Counted from the stretch's first letter, positions 46,023-56,170 are shown. The stretch is DNA of 64,000 nucleotides from Lamellibrachia columna (GCA_963662155.1 OY759263.1:44662002-44726001); one strand, 5' to 3'. Notes: generated from the letters alone by a model not told the origin. Made by a program: numbers and translations.

Positions 46023-46783
46023 TTTGGTGCAGAGAATTGACAGAAAAGCATGGAATATCGACTAGAATAAGTATTACTATTGCATATATATTAAACATAA
46101 ACGTATTGTAGACATATATTAGGAAACAGTTTTTGTTAATAATTAGTCAGAAGCAGTATTTTAGCGTAAGTTAGTTCCGGACTCCGGCAGGGAAGTCAGC
46201 GAGCGATATAATAGGTTTGTTTATCATTCGAAAATTGAGATAGCATAGTGAATAGTCAGAAAGAGTGGAATGTTGGTTAAAATAAGCATTACTATTACAC
46301 ATATATTAAACATAAACTTCTTATAGACATATATTTTGAAACCGTTTTTGTTAACAGAGGCAGTATTTTTCCCGGACTCTCATAGACATAATATTCAGCG
46401 AGGGATAAAGGGGGTTTGTTTACAGGTCGTGATTTAAACTGGTGTATCAAACTATCATTTACATTGTTGAATATATATGAGATAAAGTGATACATTTACA
46501 TAAATTACATACATAAGGTAATACCTGACACAGTTGTAAACGTTTTAGATAAAAAGGAATTGATAGCAGGATATAGAGTAAGTTGGTATACACCGAGTTC
46601 ATTGGTTTGTTTACACAGTGTTCTCCGTATACGCTGGTGGCAGGCATATATTTGGCTCATGCGTGCTTAGTAGAAAAGACATAGTTAGCTAATCTATTAT
46701 TGTCAATATTAAATTAAATCCTAAATAACCCAACCTAAAGTATTTTTTGAACACAAAAACAGTCTTATTCAAGGCTAACGTAG
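46023..46783 (+). mobile_element. LINE 5' leader copy with two tandem monomers
   Basis: Matches the leader of the intact LINE (56686-57164) from the TTGGTG phrase to ATTCAAGGCTAACGTAG. Here a segment of about 215 bp beginning AATAAGTATTACTAT (46066) is repeated once (46281). The copy ends exactly where the LTR at 46784 begins, so it appears to be the target of that LTR element's insertion. Confidence 0.75.
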
Positions 46784-47009
46784 TGTGGTATTAGACGCAC
46801 TGATATACGAAAGGTATCACTCACGTTCTATCAGCGGCGTCCTATACTCATGGGCCGTCGTCTGTGGTTCTGTCCCGGGTCACAGATGGTAACATGTAGC
46901 TCTCAATCGTGACGCAGGCTACGATTCTTGTCGGTCCTCGTGCTTTATATGTCCTGGCAGCCAATCAGCGGCCGCTCACCCACAGTGCTGCCGACTGGTG
47001 GCCACCACA
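46784..47009 (-). repeat. 3' LTR of the gag-pro-TatD element
   Basis: 226 bp with TG...CA ends on the minus strand (TGTGGTGGCCACCAG ... TAATACCACA), an inverted-CCAAT GATTGGCTG and a TATA-like ACATATAAAG in a sensible U3 order. It is preceded (minus strand) by the purine tract AAGGGGGAGAA at 47020-47010. Confidence 0.82.
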
Positions 47010-47066
47010 TTCTCCCCCTTGTGACAGTTAGGTGCCCACCCCCCTTGTGACATTTGGGTGCCCACC
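47010..47066 (-). promoter_or_regulatory. Polypurine tract and two short direct repeats
   Basis: The minus strand has AAGGGGGAGAA directly before the LTR. Just upstream are two copies of GTGGGCACCYAAMTGTCACA (47066-47041 and 47040-47015). A third copy lies at 50068-50045, next to another purine-rich AAGAGGGGAAAA and a TGTGGTG like the LTR start. Confidence 0.75.
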
Positions 47067-47252
47067 ATATCCCCCTTTTTACTTTAATTTTTATGTAATG
47101 TACTTAGCCAAAATTTACTCGAACAGAGAGCTATAAAAATTAAGCTCTATTGAATTTGGCTTAAATTTTTTTCTCCAAAAAAAAAAAATACTAAATGTAC
47201 TACAGTAACTACTGTTGATCGACAGCTTGACATAGGCATAGCAGCCTATTTA

Positions 47253-48173
47253 TTATGTCTGCAACAGACGTATAACACATTTGTAAAACGTCTGCGCATT
47301 GAGGGCCGCTACTCGAAGGATAACCCAACTTGGCAGATTACGGTGTTCTGCAATCATTTGGGCCTGGCTTATTAGCTCATAGGGATGCCCACAAGCCAGT
47401 CCATGAGCTGACAGTAGTGGCGAGTCTGTCTCCAGCACTAACCGGTACAGGTCAATATGACATGCTAGTTCACCAAACCCTGCTGCCATCGCCGACTTGT
47501 GGGTAATCCCAAACACACTATTGGGGAATTCCCCAACCCAGTGCTGGTAGTCCAGGAGACTGCCAGTGTAGCAGTGGACGTGGATCCACTGGTTGGGGTG
47601 CGTGTTGTCCCTGAGTATGGCTGCTGCCTCGCGCATGACGTCTGACATAGAATGTCGATTATTCCCACGCAGGTGAAGCACAAGTGGCTTCTTCAACTGG
47701 TGGGCCAGTGTAACTTGCTGTTCAAACAGCTGTCGTTGGCCAGGCAGCGAGTGGGCAGGCTCTGTATAGCCGAGGCCATATTCCCCTATCGCACAGCAGT
47801 CACGACTGTGTATCCTGGCCTCTAGCGTGTTCCAGGCCCACTCTGTGATTGACTTAGCCAGCCGGGGGTGTGCACCATAGGTGGTTTTAACCACCATTGT
47901 CTTATGGTTTACAGTAATACCCCTCATGGCTGGTCGGACCGAGTCTCCGGGAAACACGCGGTTATCCACAACGGCCGCTAGGTCAATGGAGAGGGAGTAT
48001 CTCTCCGCACTGTCCTGCTGATAGGAAGCAAAAGCCGCCTCCCATGCATGGATGGGATTCTCCTCGAAATCAAAGGGAAACGACCATACTTCCGGGTTGT
48101 TTCTTCTAGCTTGCATCTCCCTCGACTGCAAAGTTTCCGCACAGGGGTAATTGCCACCCGGTGACGTCTCCAT
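47253..48173 (-). CDS. TatD-family metal-dependent nuclease (TATDN2-like), N-terminally atypical
   Basis: A 306-codon open frame. The C-terminal two thirds fit TatD/amidohydrolase enzymes: Glu in CCAIGEYGLGY (about residue 128), QRQLFEQQVTLAHQLKKPLV leading to the histidine of VLHLRG (about 165), the histidine of VHCYTGSL (about 200), and Asp in RLVLETDSPLL (about 250). The usual N-terminal H-x-H metal motif of TatD proteins is not visible; the first 60 residues are unrelated. TatD enzymes are 3'-5' exonucleases or phosphodiesterases. It is read in the same direction as the adjacent gag and protease and ends about 230 bp before the polypurine tract, where pol would normally end. The frame is intact, which in this otherwise broken element hints at recent capture or selection. 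It could also be an old host retrocopy. Confidence 0.8.
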   Translation of the reverse strand: METSPGGNYPCAETLQSREMQARRNNPEVWSFPFDFEENPIHAWEAAFASYQQDSAERYSLSIDLAAVVDNRVFPGDSVRPAMRGITVNHKTMVVKTTYGAHPRLAKSITEWAWNTLEARIHSRDCCAIGEYGLGYTEPAHSLPGQRQLFEQQVTLAHQLKKPLVLHLRGNNRHSMSDVMREAAAILRDNTHPNQWIHVHCYTGSLLDYQHWVGEFPNSVFGITHKSAMAAGFGELACHIDLYRLVLETDSPLLSAHGLACGHPYELISQAQMIAEHRNLPSWVILRVAALNAQTFYKCVIRLLQT

Positions 48174-48186
48174 TGTCGATTGACCG

Positions 48187-48482
48187 GTAGGACAGGGGGG
48201 TCAACAGGGTGGGAAAATTCCCTTCCCTGGACAGTCTCGTCCCTATATCGATTTTTGTGATTGTGGGTTTAGTCGTAGGATAGGGGGGTCAACAGGGTGG
48301 GAAAACTCCCTTCCCTGGACAGTCTCGTCCCTATATCGATCGTTCTGTGGTTGTGGGTTTAGTCGTAGGATAGGGGGGTCAACAGGGTGGGAAAATTCCC
48401 TTCCCTGGACAGTCTCGTCCCTATATCGATCGTTCTGCGGTTGTGGGTCTAGTCGAAGGATAGGGGGGGTCAACAGGGTGGG
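48187..48482 (-). repeat. 90-bp tandem repeat encoding a 30-residue unit
   Basis: Units start at 48187, 48275, 48365 and 48455 on the plus strand (88, 90 and 90 bp). On the minus strand the exact 90-bp units keep one frame and encode DPPILRLNPQPQ, NDRYRDETVQGREFSHPV. That frame is the TatD frame. The unit next to TatD has lost two bases, which creates a stop (48245-48243) between repeat and TatD. Confidence 0.93.
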
Positions 48483-50033
48483 CTATTTCTCTAATGGTAC
48501 TGGGAATACCTTTTTCGACGACTGCAAACATTGTACAGCAGGCTTCTACTGTGACTCAACAGTCCAGAACAACACGTTATATTCGCATCCCATCCAGAGC
48601 CCGGTGCCCTGCCCAACCGGGCACTATTGCCCGGTTGGCAAAGTACGCCCAAGAGTTTGGTTGCCCAAATGGTACATACAGCAACCGCACACAGCTGGTA
48701 GCTGCGGGCGAATGTGCCACGTGCACACCAGGGATGTACTGCTCCGAGGTTGGACTGTCAGCGCCATCTGGTGCATGCCGTGGAGGTTATTATTGCACGT
48801 TGGGTGCGCTGGTGCCCATTCCAACTGATGGTACTATTGGCGACATCTGTCCACAGGGAGCCTACTGTCCAGATGCTTCCAGCACTAGTGTTCCCTTCCC
48901 ACCAGGGTCCTTCAGTCCCACACAAGGTTTGGAGTTTGAGAGCCAGTGTACAGCCTGCAGCCCTGGCAAGTATTGTGTTGGCAGTGGCAACACGCAGCCG
49001 ACAGGCTACTACTGCGCCACCAATGCAACAAGTGACTCACCAACAGATGGCACCACCGGAAACCGCTGCCCAGTTGGACACTACTGCCCGGCACGCATTG
49101 CCCAACCGATGCCGTGTGAGCCGGGCACATTCACCGATAGCGAGCTGAACGAGGAGTGCCTGCCCTGCACACCAGGGCGCTTCTGCATCACGTGCTCGAA
49201 CCCGCAGCCGTGTCCAATGGGTTACTATTGCCCGCTGGGAACTGGACACATCTGGCAGGCGTGTCCCGCAGGCACTTTCAGTGATGCCACCGGGCTCGCA
49301 AACGTCACACAGTGCACACAATGTTCGGGCGGGTTCTATTGTGAAATGACCAATCAGACGGCGACAACTGGACCATGTGACCCTGGCTACTTCTGCCGTG
49401 TCGGGTCAGATTCAAAAACGCCATCAGGATCTACAGCAGGACATGCAGACGTGTGTCCGGTCGGGCACTACTGCCCAACACAGACGGACAACCCAGTTGC
49501 ATGCCTGGCGGGCACGTTCAACAACCAGACAGGCGTGCCTGACCTGTTGGGCTGCCAGTATTGTCTCGATGGCTACTACTGTGACCGGCCAGGCTTGGAG
49601 TATCCCACTGGGTTTTGTGAACCTGGATTTTACTGCTCCGGAGGTTCCATCACCTCCAGGCCCGATGTGGACACACTGACAGGCGGACCTTGCCCGCAAG
49701 GCACCTTTTGTCCATTGGGTTCAAGCATGCCCAAGTCGTGTCCCGCTGGCACATACAACCCCTTGACACAGCAAGCAAACTGCTCGCAGTGCCCGCGTGG
49801 ATATTACTATGAGACTGGCGCAAGTAACATCACTGACTGCCCAAGAGGTCACTTCTGTCCAGTGGGGAGAGAGTTTGCGACGCAGTACCCATGTGACAAT
49901 GGAACCTTCAACAATGCCACCACCAGCGAGGGAGTCGACTCAAGCTAGCTGCGTTTGCCCGGGCACTGCCCGGACCGGGGCATGCCCGAACCTACGGGAT
50001 TATGCACCCCAGGCTGGTATTGCACCCTTGCAC
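48481..50033 (+). pseudogene. Intronless cysteine-rich GCC2/GCC3 (ephrin-receptor-like) segment
   Basis: About 1.5 kb encode ten or more repeats of the form C-x-x-G-x-Y/F-C-P ... C-x-x-G-T-F/Y, for example CPMGYYCPLG, CPAGTFSD, CPVGHYCPTQ, CPQGTFCPLG. Such repeats occur in secreted or membrane proteins of marine invertebrates. The frame changes near 48640 (start in one frame, CPNGTYSN onward in another) and again near 49945 (continuing as GLCTPGWYCT to 50033). There is no signal peptide, membrane anchor or intron. Both ends abut element sequence: the 90-bp repeat on the left and the purine tract/LTR-like TGTGGTG on the right. It is best read as a processed fragment of a host gene carried in the element, in opposite orientation. 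Confidence 0.75.
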
Positions 50034-50069
50034 CACATTTTCCCCTCTTGTGACATTTGGGTGCCCACA

Positions 50070-50539
50070 GCCATATCAATGTAATATATTTTTTTCTGTA
50101 TTATTATTGGTAGCCCCTTAATTAGGCGACACTGGATATATGAATCATTTTCCGCATTCTTGATAACTATGCCTCCCGAGGACATAGTAAGTGTCTGACC
50201 TAATGAGTCGATAAATGACTGGCTGACCATTGAAATCTGAGCCGCAGTGTCCACTACCATCAAAGTGTCTTTACCAGAAATAGTTGCTGGAATCAACAAT
50301 GTGTGACCTGTGGCTTGACTCAGGTGTGTACTTCTGACTAATGGTGAGGCATGTTTGACATCTGCCTCAGTGGTACTGTTATCATTTGAGGATGGGAAGT
50401 CGAATTTGACTTTTCTCCCAGTAATACTGTCGTCAACTGACGATGGGGAGTCGAGATTGACTTTTGTCCCATGCGGCGGTTGGCCACTACTCCGAAAATG
50501 GAGTAGGGATGGGGTGGATCCATGGCCAACTGGATTCAC
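50070..50539 (-). pseudogene. Retropepsin-like protease of the LTR element
   Basis: The minus-strand frame contains LLIPATISGKDTLMVVDTAA with the active-site triplet D-T-A (usual DTG/DTGA), followed by ISMVSQSFIDSLG and a beta-rich tail to YYIDMAV. The Gly to Ala change beside the catalytic Asp would probably weaken activity. The frame then runs into the short direct repeat and purine tract, so RT sequence is missing. Confidence 0.7.
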
Positions 50540-50667
50540 CCGATTTAGTTTGACTTATCCAAATATTCCGAAGACTAGGGCTGGGACTACGACTATAGTC
50601 ATACCTTGCTTGATCCCGACTGTGATATTTTGACTGGGAGTGATCACTATCCTTCATGGCACTGTTA

Positions 50668-52470
50668 TCATGGTCTTTGTTTTGTCCACGATATGCACGT
50701 TCTCCCCATCATTCCTATACTCACAGTCATTATTGCGGAACCATTTCTATCACTCCCGTGATTGCCCTTACTATGGCTACGGCGTCGCCTAGGACTGTGG
50801 CGCCTGTGACCTCGTCGATACCCATGAACATCTTCGGAGTCTGTACTACTGCTGGAGCCACTACTTGTACTGCTCCAGCGACGATGCCTCCGATTTGGTG
50901 GTTTCCCTGGTGGGTCCCGCCGTCTCAACGTGTTGGAGCATTTCCTAGCAAGGTGGCCCTTTCCGGAACACTCAAAACAAGTGAGGGGGGATGGGGAGTG
51001 GCGCCTCTTATTGGCACAGTCCCGTGCTCGGTGCCCCCGTCCACCGCATGTAAAGTACGTGCCACTTGTTGATGTAGCATCTAGCTTTGGGGATATAGTG
51101 GACTGTTGTAAGTGCCTCACTACCCCCCATATTACTCGACCGACTGCTGTAGTTTCCGAGAGTGTCTCAGACGAGATGACAGCGGGCTCGTCCTCCAAAA
51201 CAACCTGTCTGGCAGACATGCCGCGTACTCCAAGTGTCCGAGCGGCACACTGGATATGTAACACAGTTTCTACAGCTGCCCGGATAGTGGAAGGGTTAGA
51301 GAACTTTAAGGCTTCTTGAACGGCACTCCGATCACGGATGCCTTTTAGAAAAGCCGGGATTGCCAAGGAGTCGAGCAGGTTGCCCCTCTCCATCTCTGGG
51401 TAAGCCTCCACAGTCAAAGCATATACCCTGTCTGCGAACATGTCGAGACTCTCCCCTTCCTCTTGCCTGATTGCAGAAACGTCTGCGCGGAGTGTAGTCT
51501 TTGCAATTGGCCTGTCATTGCCATACCTCTTGCGGAGTAGATCGATGCAACTATCATAGTTGTCTCTCTCTCCATGAGGCAAACTACGATGTGCCGTTAC
51601 AGCAGGTCCTCTGAGGCATGACATCAGTCGTACCATTTTTTCATGAGTGTCCCACTGATAGGCTCTCGCCACAAATGAAAATTGGTGAAACCAGTTGTCA
51701 AATTCACCGTTTACCATAACAATTTTCTAGGCAACCATTTCTATCATTTAGGCGATTTACCATACCCCCACTCCTCCTACTGTCATCATGACGTTGGAAG
51801 AGGGTGGAACGTTGCCGATCCATCACAGGAGGCTGTACCATGTATTGTGGTACCATTGGAGCCTCAGATGTGTGATTGCCATGTACAGGGGGAAACTGTT
51901 GGGCAGGGTCTGTGGTGTGCATGTCAAGTGAGGGGGTAACCCCCTGAAATTGACCATCATGAGGTGTGTTCCACAACAGGGGCTTAGACTCGTCGTGACG
52001 TGGGAACATATTTGTTGTCTTGCACCACCAATCACCTCACGATCATTGAGCCGAGCAGCTGCGGCTAACGCCGACCCCCACTCTGATGAAACAGGCTGTT
52101 GCCCACCATACAGTTTATGTTCATTGGCAGTCACCCTACATGTCAACCTAGCCACATCATCCTGTATCTGTGCGATATCACATTGTGATTTTACAGACAT
52201 ATTCTTGATCTCCCTGAGCAGTGTTTCAAATTGTTCCGAGGAATTGGATTGTAAAGCCCCTATTTGTTTACTTATTTCCCGCCTATAACGAGCAAACCAG
52301 TGTGGTACATCTTCCCTATTTTCTGATGCTGAGTTCTCAGAGTCTTCCATGACCAAGCTAGCTTGCGGAATGGTACTAGACAAATCGTCTGCATCCAATG
52401 GTTGGTCTTTGTTAGTCATCTCTGTTTTTGTCAGTTTGTTAGAGCCCTTACTTCTTGTATTGTGGGACAT
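50668..52470 (-). pseudogene. gag of the LTR element, split by two frame breaks
   Basis: ATG at 52470 (MSHNTRSKGSNKL). The first frame has a coiled-coil-like middle (SNSSEQFETLLREIKNMS, ARLTCRVTANEHKL) and runs to about 51990. The second covers 52009-51704; the third 51717-50668 holds the capsid (NWFHQFSFVARAYQWD, LRGPAVTAHRSL, YGNDRPIAKTTL, ADRVYALTVEAYPE) and two knuckles. The first knuckle lacks its first Cys (YFTCGGRGHRARDC); the second, CFECSGKGHLARKC, is complete. An Arg/Ser-rich tail follows. It is a typical Gypsy-like or BEL-like gag. With two frameshifts this copy is inactive. Confidence 0.82.
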
Positions 52471-52480
52471 GGTGGAAAGT

Positions 52481-53679
52481 ATGTATCAAAAGTTGAATAT
52501 AAACAATGTGCGAGTAATACATTTTCAAAATATTAATAGCAAAATTAAGCTGTAATGTTCACAACATGAATGGTGTGATGCTCAATTACCAATGCAGAAT
52601 GTAGAATCAGTGATGTTGATTTACTAAATACAATTCAATTTGTAAGATAACACAAAAACAATACAAGTAATAATTATTTTTATAACCCGGAGGTATAATC
52701 GTCTTAAAACAGATCAACTATCCATACTTAATTCATATAATGCAATTGATGAATGTTGATCTGTACTTTCATTTATTGCCTAACTAGATTTGTGAAAAAA
52801 AGAATAAACTAGTATTTGTTGTATTCATATGATTAGATGTGTGTTGTAGATGATGTAAGTAATGGCAGGTGACGCTGACGGATCATAACTCAGACAGTCA
52901 GTCAGTCTATGATGACCATGTCCATGATTATGTCTGAATTACTGTGGCATTTTACAAGTAAACACTACTAGGTCTAGGCCAGGGTCTGTGATTACGTAGT
53001 AGCGACGTGTTGTGATCGCGACAGTCAGACGCGATTTGTCAGTGGCTGTCAAGCGTATACACAATACTATACATACCAACAAAGACACTCTAGCTTAACT
53101 GGTTATTACGTCGTTTTAGTCAGTCGCAACACTGACAGACGCCGCACCTTCAGTTACAATTGTTCCTTTAATTTTCGGAACTGTCATGTGTCGAAGGAGT
53201 GACCGACGGCGACGCGGAGCCGAAATCAACTTGACAGCGTTACCGGCTAGAAATCGACGAACCTATGCTACAAGCGCACTGAAATAATTAGCAGATATTG
53301 TCATCGAAAAGTCGCACCATCTATTGTTCTATCGACATACTGGTATAGACGGCCAGTGACGATGTTGACAACAATAGGCGATTGAGTTAGGTGCTAGACT
53401 TGGTGTAGGATGGGCGGTGCCTGGAGACTGTTTCACTAAGACTAAGAAGAGCTCATAAGGAAAACCTATCATAACACAGAATCCATCATAGAATTTTAAG
53501 AGCGTTTTCAAAATGCGTTTCACTAAGATGCTCGTAAAATCCATCATAAGCTAAAGAGCGATATTTCTATCATAAGCTTAGGAGCAAAATTTTTCATCCT
53601 AAAACACGCTATTTGATCACTGAGGATATTATTTCGATGTCACACCGGCGGAAATGTGGAACAAATTTGAGAGTTGCGA
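52481..53679. other. Intergenic/promoter region upstream of the Myb-like gene
   Basis: AT-rich to 52900, then more CpG (53000-53260), as at invertebrate promoters. Short CATAAGCT-containing repeats occur near 53540-53580. No coding frame was recognised and no LTR for the gag element was found. Confidence 0.4.
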
Positions 53680-53751
53680 ATGACAACAATCATGGATTCG
53701 CTGTCGTTGGATGTTTTGCCGCTTGTCAGCGACGAGAAAATCTCGAAAAAG
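53680..53751 (+). CDS. Myb-like gene exon 1
   Basis: Two in-frame ATGs (53680, 53692). It ends in a strong donor AAG|GTAAGAT and encodes the leader before the DNA-binding domain. Confidence 0.72.
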
Positions 53752-54232
53752 GTAAGATTTGTGCATGTCTAGTGTTGCGAATGTTAGTATTTATTTGTGA
53801 TGTATACTTGTATACAGTTTAGATTGCTAGAAAGCGGTTGACGTGACTGACGCCTAGTTTTATCCATTTTACTGTAGCCGAGACGTCGTAGGACTAGCAG
53901 ACGATAAAAAGAACGCAGACGACATGTCATGGCCATGCCTTATGGGAACTGATTGTATGTGTCGCTTATGCAAACGATACCTTGTACAACTTATTTAATA
54001 TATATATATATATATATATTGTACGTGTGTGCGTGCGTGCGTGCGTGCGTGCGTGCGTGTGTATATTTGTTTCATTTTGAAGACCCACTGCACAGTTTGA
54101 GCAGAGACAATTGCAATAACTATGTCTATGACTATGCCCGAGGCTATGGCCTATGGCTATGCCATGCTCATGGCTAAGCAAAATAAAAAAAACATACTTT
54201 CAAGCTGCTCTGTGTCTCACCTTAGCGTGATG

Positions 54233-54300
<68 letters not shown>

Positions 54301-55681
54301 CATTAAGTGTATTATTGTATATCATACTATATCTCTAAAAATGACTCTATGTCTATGAACCTAGACGACTACTACTGACTATTGTCAGTATGGAGTATTG
54401 TGCTTCAGCCATTGTGGATGCAGCTGCGTGACACATTTGTGGTGCATGAGGGTATACTGAAAATATTGTGTTATTGCCATAATGGAAGATATTTTCCAAA
54501 TAATAATTACCACAGAAATAATAAGTATTTAATGTATTTTCAGAGAAAAGCAAATTATACTAATGGGGAACTGGAGCTCCTTGTACAGCTGGTAGAAAGT
54601 CACAAACTACAACTGTACGGGAGTTTCAGTTCCCTCGCCTCACAAGGAGGGCAAGGGACAGACAAAGACAAACAGGGTGTTTGGAACACCATTGCTACCA
54701 AGATGCATGGTACAGGGTTAGTCAAAAGAACACCCGGAGAATTGAAACGTAAAAAAGAAACTTGGTTCTCAGAAGTAAAGAAGGTGTGCCATTCTTTAGT
54801 TAAGTTATTGTAATTAGTGTAATGTCAGATGTTTCTGAATAGTATATAATATTATATTATAATGAACTGACCCTTTTTAAATAAAAAGTTAAGTAAGTAG
54901 GTTAATGTGTAACAAGTATTGAATGTGAATGTATGAAAATAATACGTTGGTGTAATTAACATCAATAAACAATATTAAAATTATCGTTGTTTTCTGTTAT
55001 GTTTATTCTATGACACAGTATTTTATGTGATAGTCTGCATTACCAGGCAGCAAGAATCTCAAAAAAGATTAGACAGACTGGCGGGGGCAGTGAGGACCGG
55101 GAGACATTGTCTGCCATTGAAGAACGGATCCTGGGGATCATTGGGTCTTGTGTTGTGGAAGGTAATAGTTGTTATGGTGTGTTTTATTTTGCTTTGTAGC
55201 CTCCATAGAAGCTGAGTAATACATACAAGTAACATAACAATTTTTTATCATACTTTAAATTATATAAATGTAGAAAATAGACTAATTATATAACCTTAGC
55301 ACATGCATCTTTTCTTAGTGAATCAGTTTTCACTAAATAATACAGTGTACATACAATATCATTAACCATTGTATGAATCTTTGTATCAGAATTACAATGG
55401 AACCTCCTTAATCATGACACCAAGACTTTTGGGTTATCAACTTTGACAGGTTGAACTGTATTTGTATTGTCTTATTATTATGTGTGGCTTCACGGAGTGT
55501 AATTTTATTGTCACTTTCAGGGATTGAAGGAGGTTTATGCAGTAGCGATGCCATCAGTGGCAAGTTTACATTTGTATTATTATGGGCTTTAAGGAGCGGT
55601 CAGTTTTGGAGCTGCCAAAATGTACTTGACATCCGCCTTTCTACAAAATACCATTTGACAAAAAATAGTTCGGTCTTATAA
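53680..55681 (+). CDS. Myb/SANT-like DNA-binding protein of NAIF1 type, four exons
   Basis: Exons 53680-53751, 54544-54783, 55047-55161 and 55521-55681 join in phase (0, 0, 1) with good GT-AG borders (AAG|GTAAGAT; TTTTCAG; AAG|GTGTGC; TTACCAG; GAAG|GTAATA; CACTTTCAG). The product is about 195 residues. It opens MDSLSLDVLPLVSDEKISKK (second ATG, 53692), then the trihelical domain (RKANYTNGELELLVQLVESH, GVWNTIATKMHG, KRTPGELKRKKETWF), then AARISKKIRQTGGG and LSAIEERILGIIG, the 'TGGG ... EERI-x-x-IIG' signature that follows this domain in NAIF1 and Harbinger-associated Myb-like proteins. It probably binds DNA in the nucleus. No Harbinger transposase was found nearby, so it may be a host gene. 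The last exon's end is uncertain: a GC-type donor (AGTG|GCAAGT, 55558) precedes the stop. Confidence 0.78.
53995..54062. repeat. (TA)n plus (GTGC)n microsatellites
   Basis: An AT tract followed by about eight GTGC/GTGT tetranucleotides, in intron 1 of the Myb-like gene. Confidence 0.92.
54233..54298. repeat. (TA)n microsatellite
   Basis: Uninterrupted TA dinucleotides of about 60 bp in intron 1 of the Myb-like gene. Confidence 0.95.
54544..54783 (+). CDS. Myb-like gene exon 2 (DNA-binding domain)
   Basis: Exactly 80 codons, acceptor ATTTTCAG, donor AAG|GTGTGC. It carries the whole trihelical domain with three spaced Trp/aromatic positions. Confidence 0.82.
55047..55161 (+). CDS. Myb-like gene exon 3
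   Basis: 115 nt, phase 0 in and phase 1 out. It encodes ARISKKIRQTGGGSED and LSAIEERILGIIGSCVVE. Confidence 0.78.
55521..55681 (+). CDS. Myb-like gene exon 4 (end uncertain)
   Basis: Acceptor TCACTTTCAG. It begins GIEGGLCSSDAISG, consistent with the 'EG-I-x-G' continuation of the family, then a tail without recognisable features to a TAA at 55679. Confidence 0.6.
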
Positions 55682-56076
55682 CGTTTATTTTAGATTTACT
55701 TTGCACTCTTCACAAAGTTGTGCATGTAGAAAAATTACTGGTCAGAAATTGCTCTTATTGGGAACATATAGGTCCCTTATAATGAAATAGCAAATGTCAT
55801 GAATGAAACTCGTGCGTAAGCAATGGTTTTTAGGGTTAATCGCGTATTCATAGTCATTTAGTCGCTGTCAAGGTCGGTTTTCCGGTAATACACGTGTACG
55901 TATTGCCTCTCAGGATAAAATTTATCCCGGATAAACAGTACACGACCGCTGTCTAAATTGCTTAGCACAACGGGCTGGGCACGCAAGTTTAACGAGCGGC
56001 GGGCTGTCAAACTTTATTTGCACAGCAACACACGGCAATTTGGCGCGTGGTTCGTACGAACTGACACCATTGACAG
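55682..56076. other. No gene seen
   Basis: AT-rich, then GC-richer from 55860. No polyadenylation signal for the Myb-like gene was recognised here. Confidence 0.4.
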
Positions 56077-56170
56077 TGTGGTACTGACGTGCTGTTATAC
56101 GAAAGGTATCACTCACGTTCTATCAGCGGCGTCCTATACTCATGGGCCGTCATCTGGGGTTCTGTCCCGG
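56077..56170 (-). repeat. Partial LTR related to the one at 46784
   Basis: From TGTGGTA to GTTCTGTCCCGG it parallels 46784-46880, near-identical over about 75 bp (CGAAAGGTATCACTCACGTT, CATGGGCCGTC). The rest of the LTR is missing or unrelated. On the minus strand a TGGTGTCAG follows the LTR's CA end after seven bases, which could be a primer-binding site. Confidence 0.7.

Larger units (their letters stand above)
46784..52480 (-). mobile_element. LTR element with gag and protease but with TatD and foreign sequence in place of pol
   Basis: Reading on the minus strand: gag (52470-50668), retropepsin-like protease (50539-50070), a polypurine-like tract (50040-50060), a reversed cysteine-rich coding segment, a 30-codon repeat array, a TatD-type nuclease ORF (48173-47253), a polypurine tract (47020-47010) and a 3' LTR (47009-46784). 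No RT, RNase H or integrase motif was found. No 5' LTR was found right of gag up to 53.6 kb; a related LTR scrap is at 56077. It is therefore a deletion or capture derivative, or two nested remnants. Confidence 0.6.

Noticed and set aside
48494..49948. Cysteine-rich frame as a functional secreted protein gene
   Set aside because: It lacks a signal peptide and proper ends, changes frame at both sides and is bounded by retroelement sequence.
46784..56170. One 9.4-kb LTR element spanning both LTR-like segments
   Set aside because: The right segment is only a 94-bp diverged scrap, and a spliced Myb-like host gene lies between it and gag.
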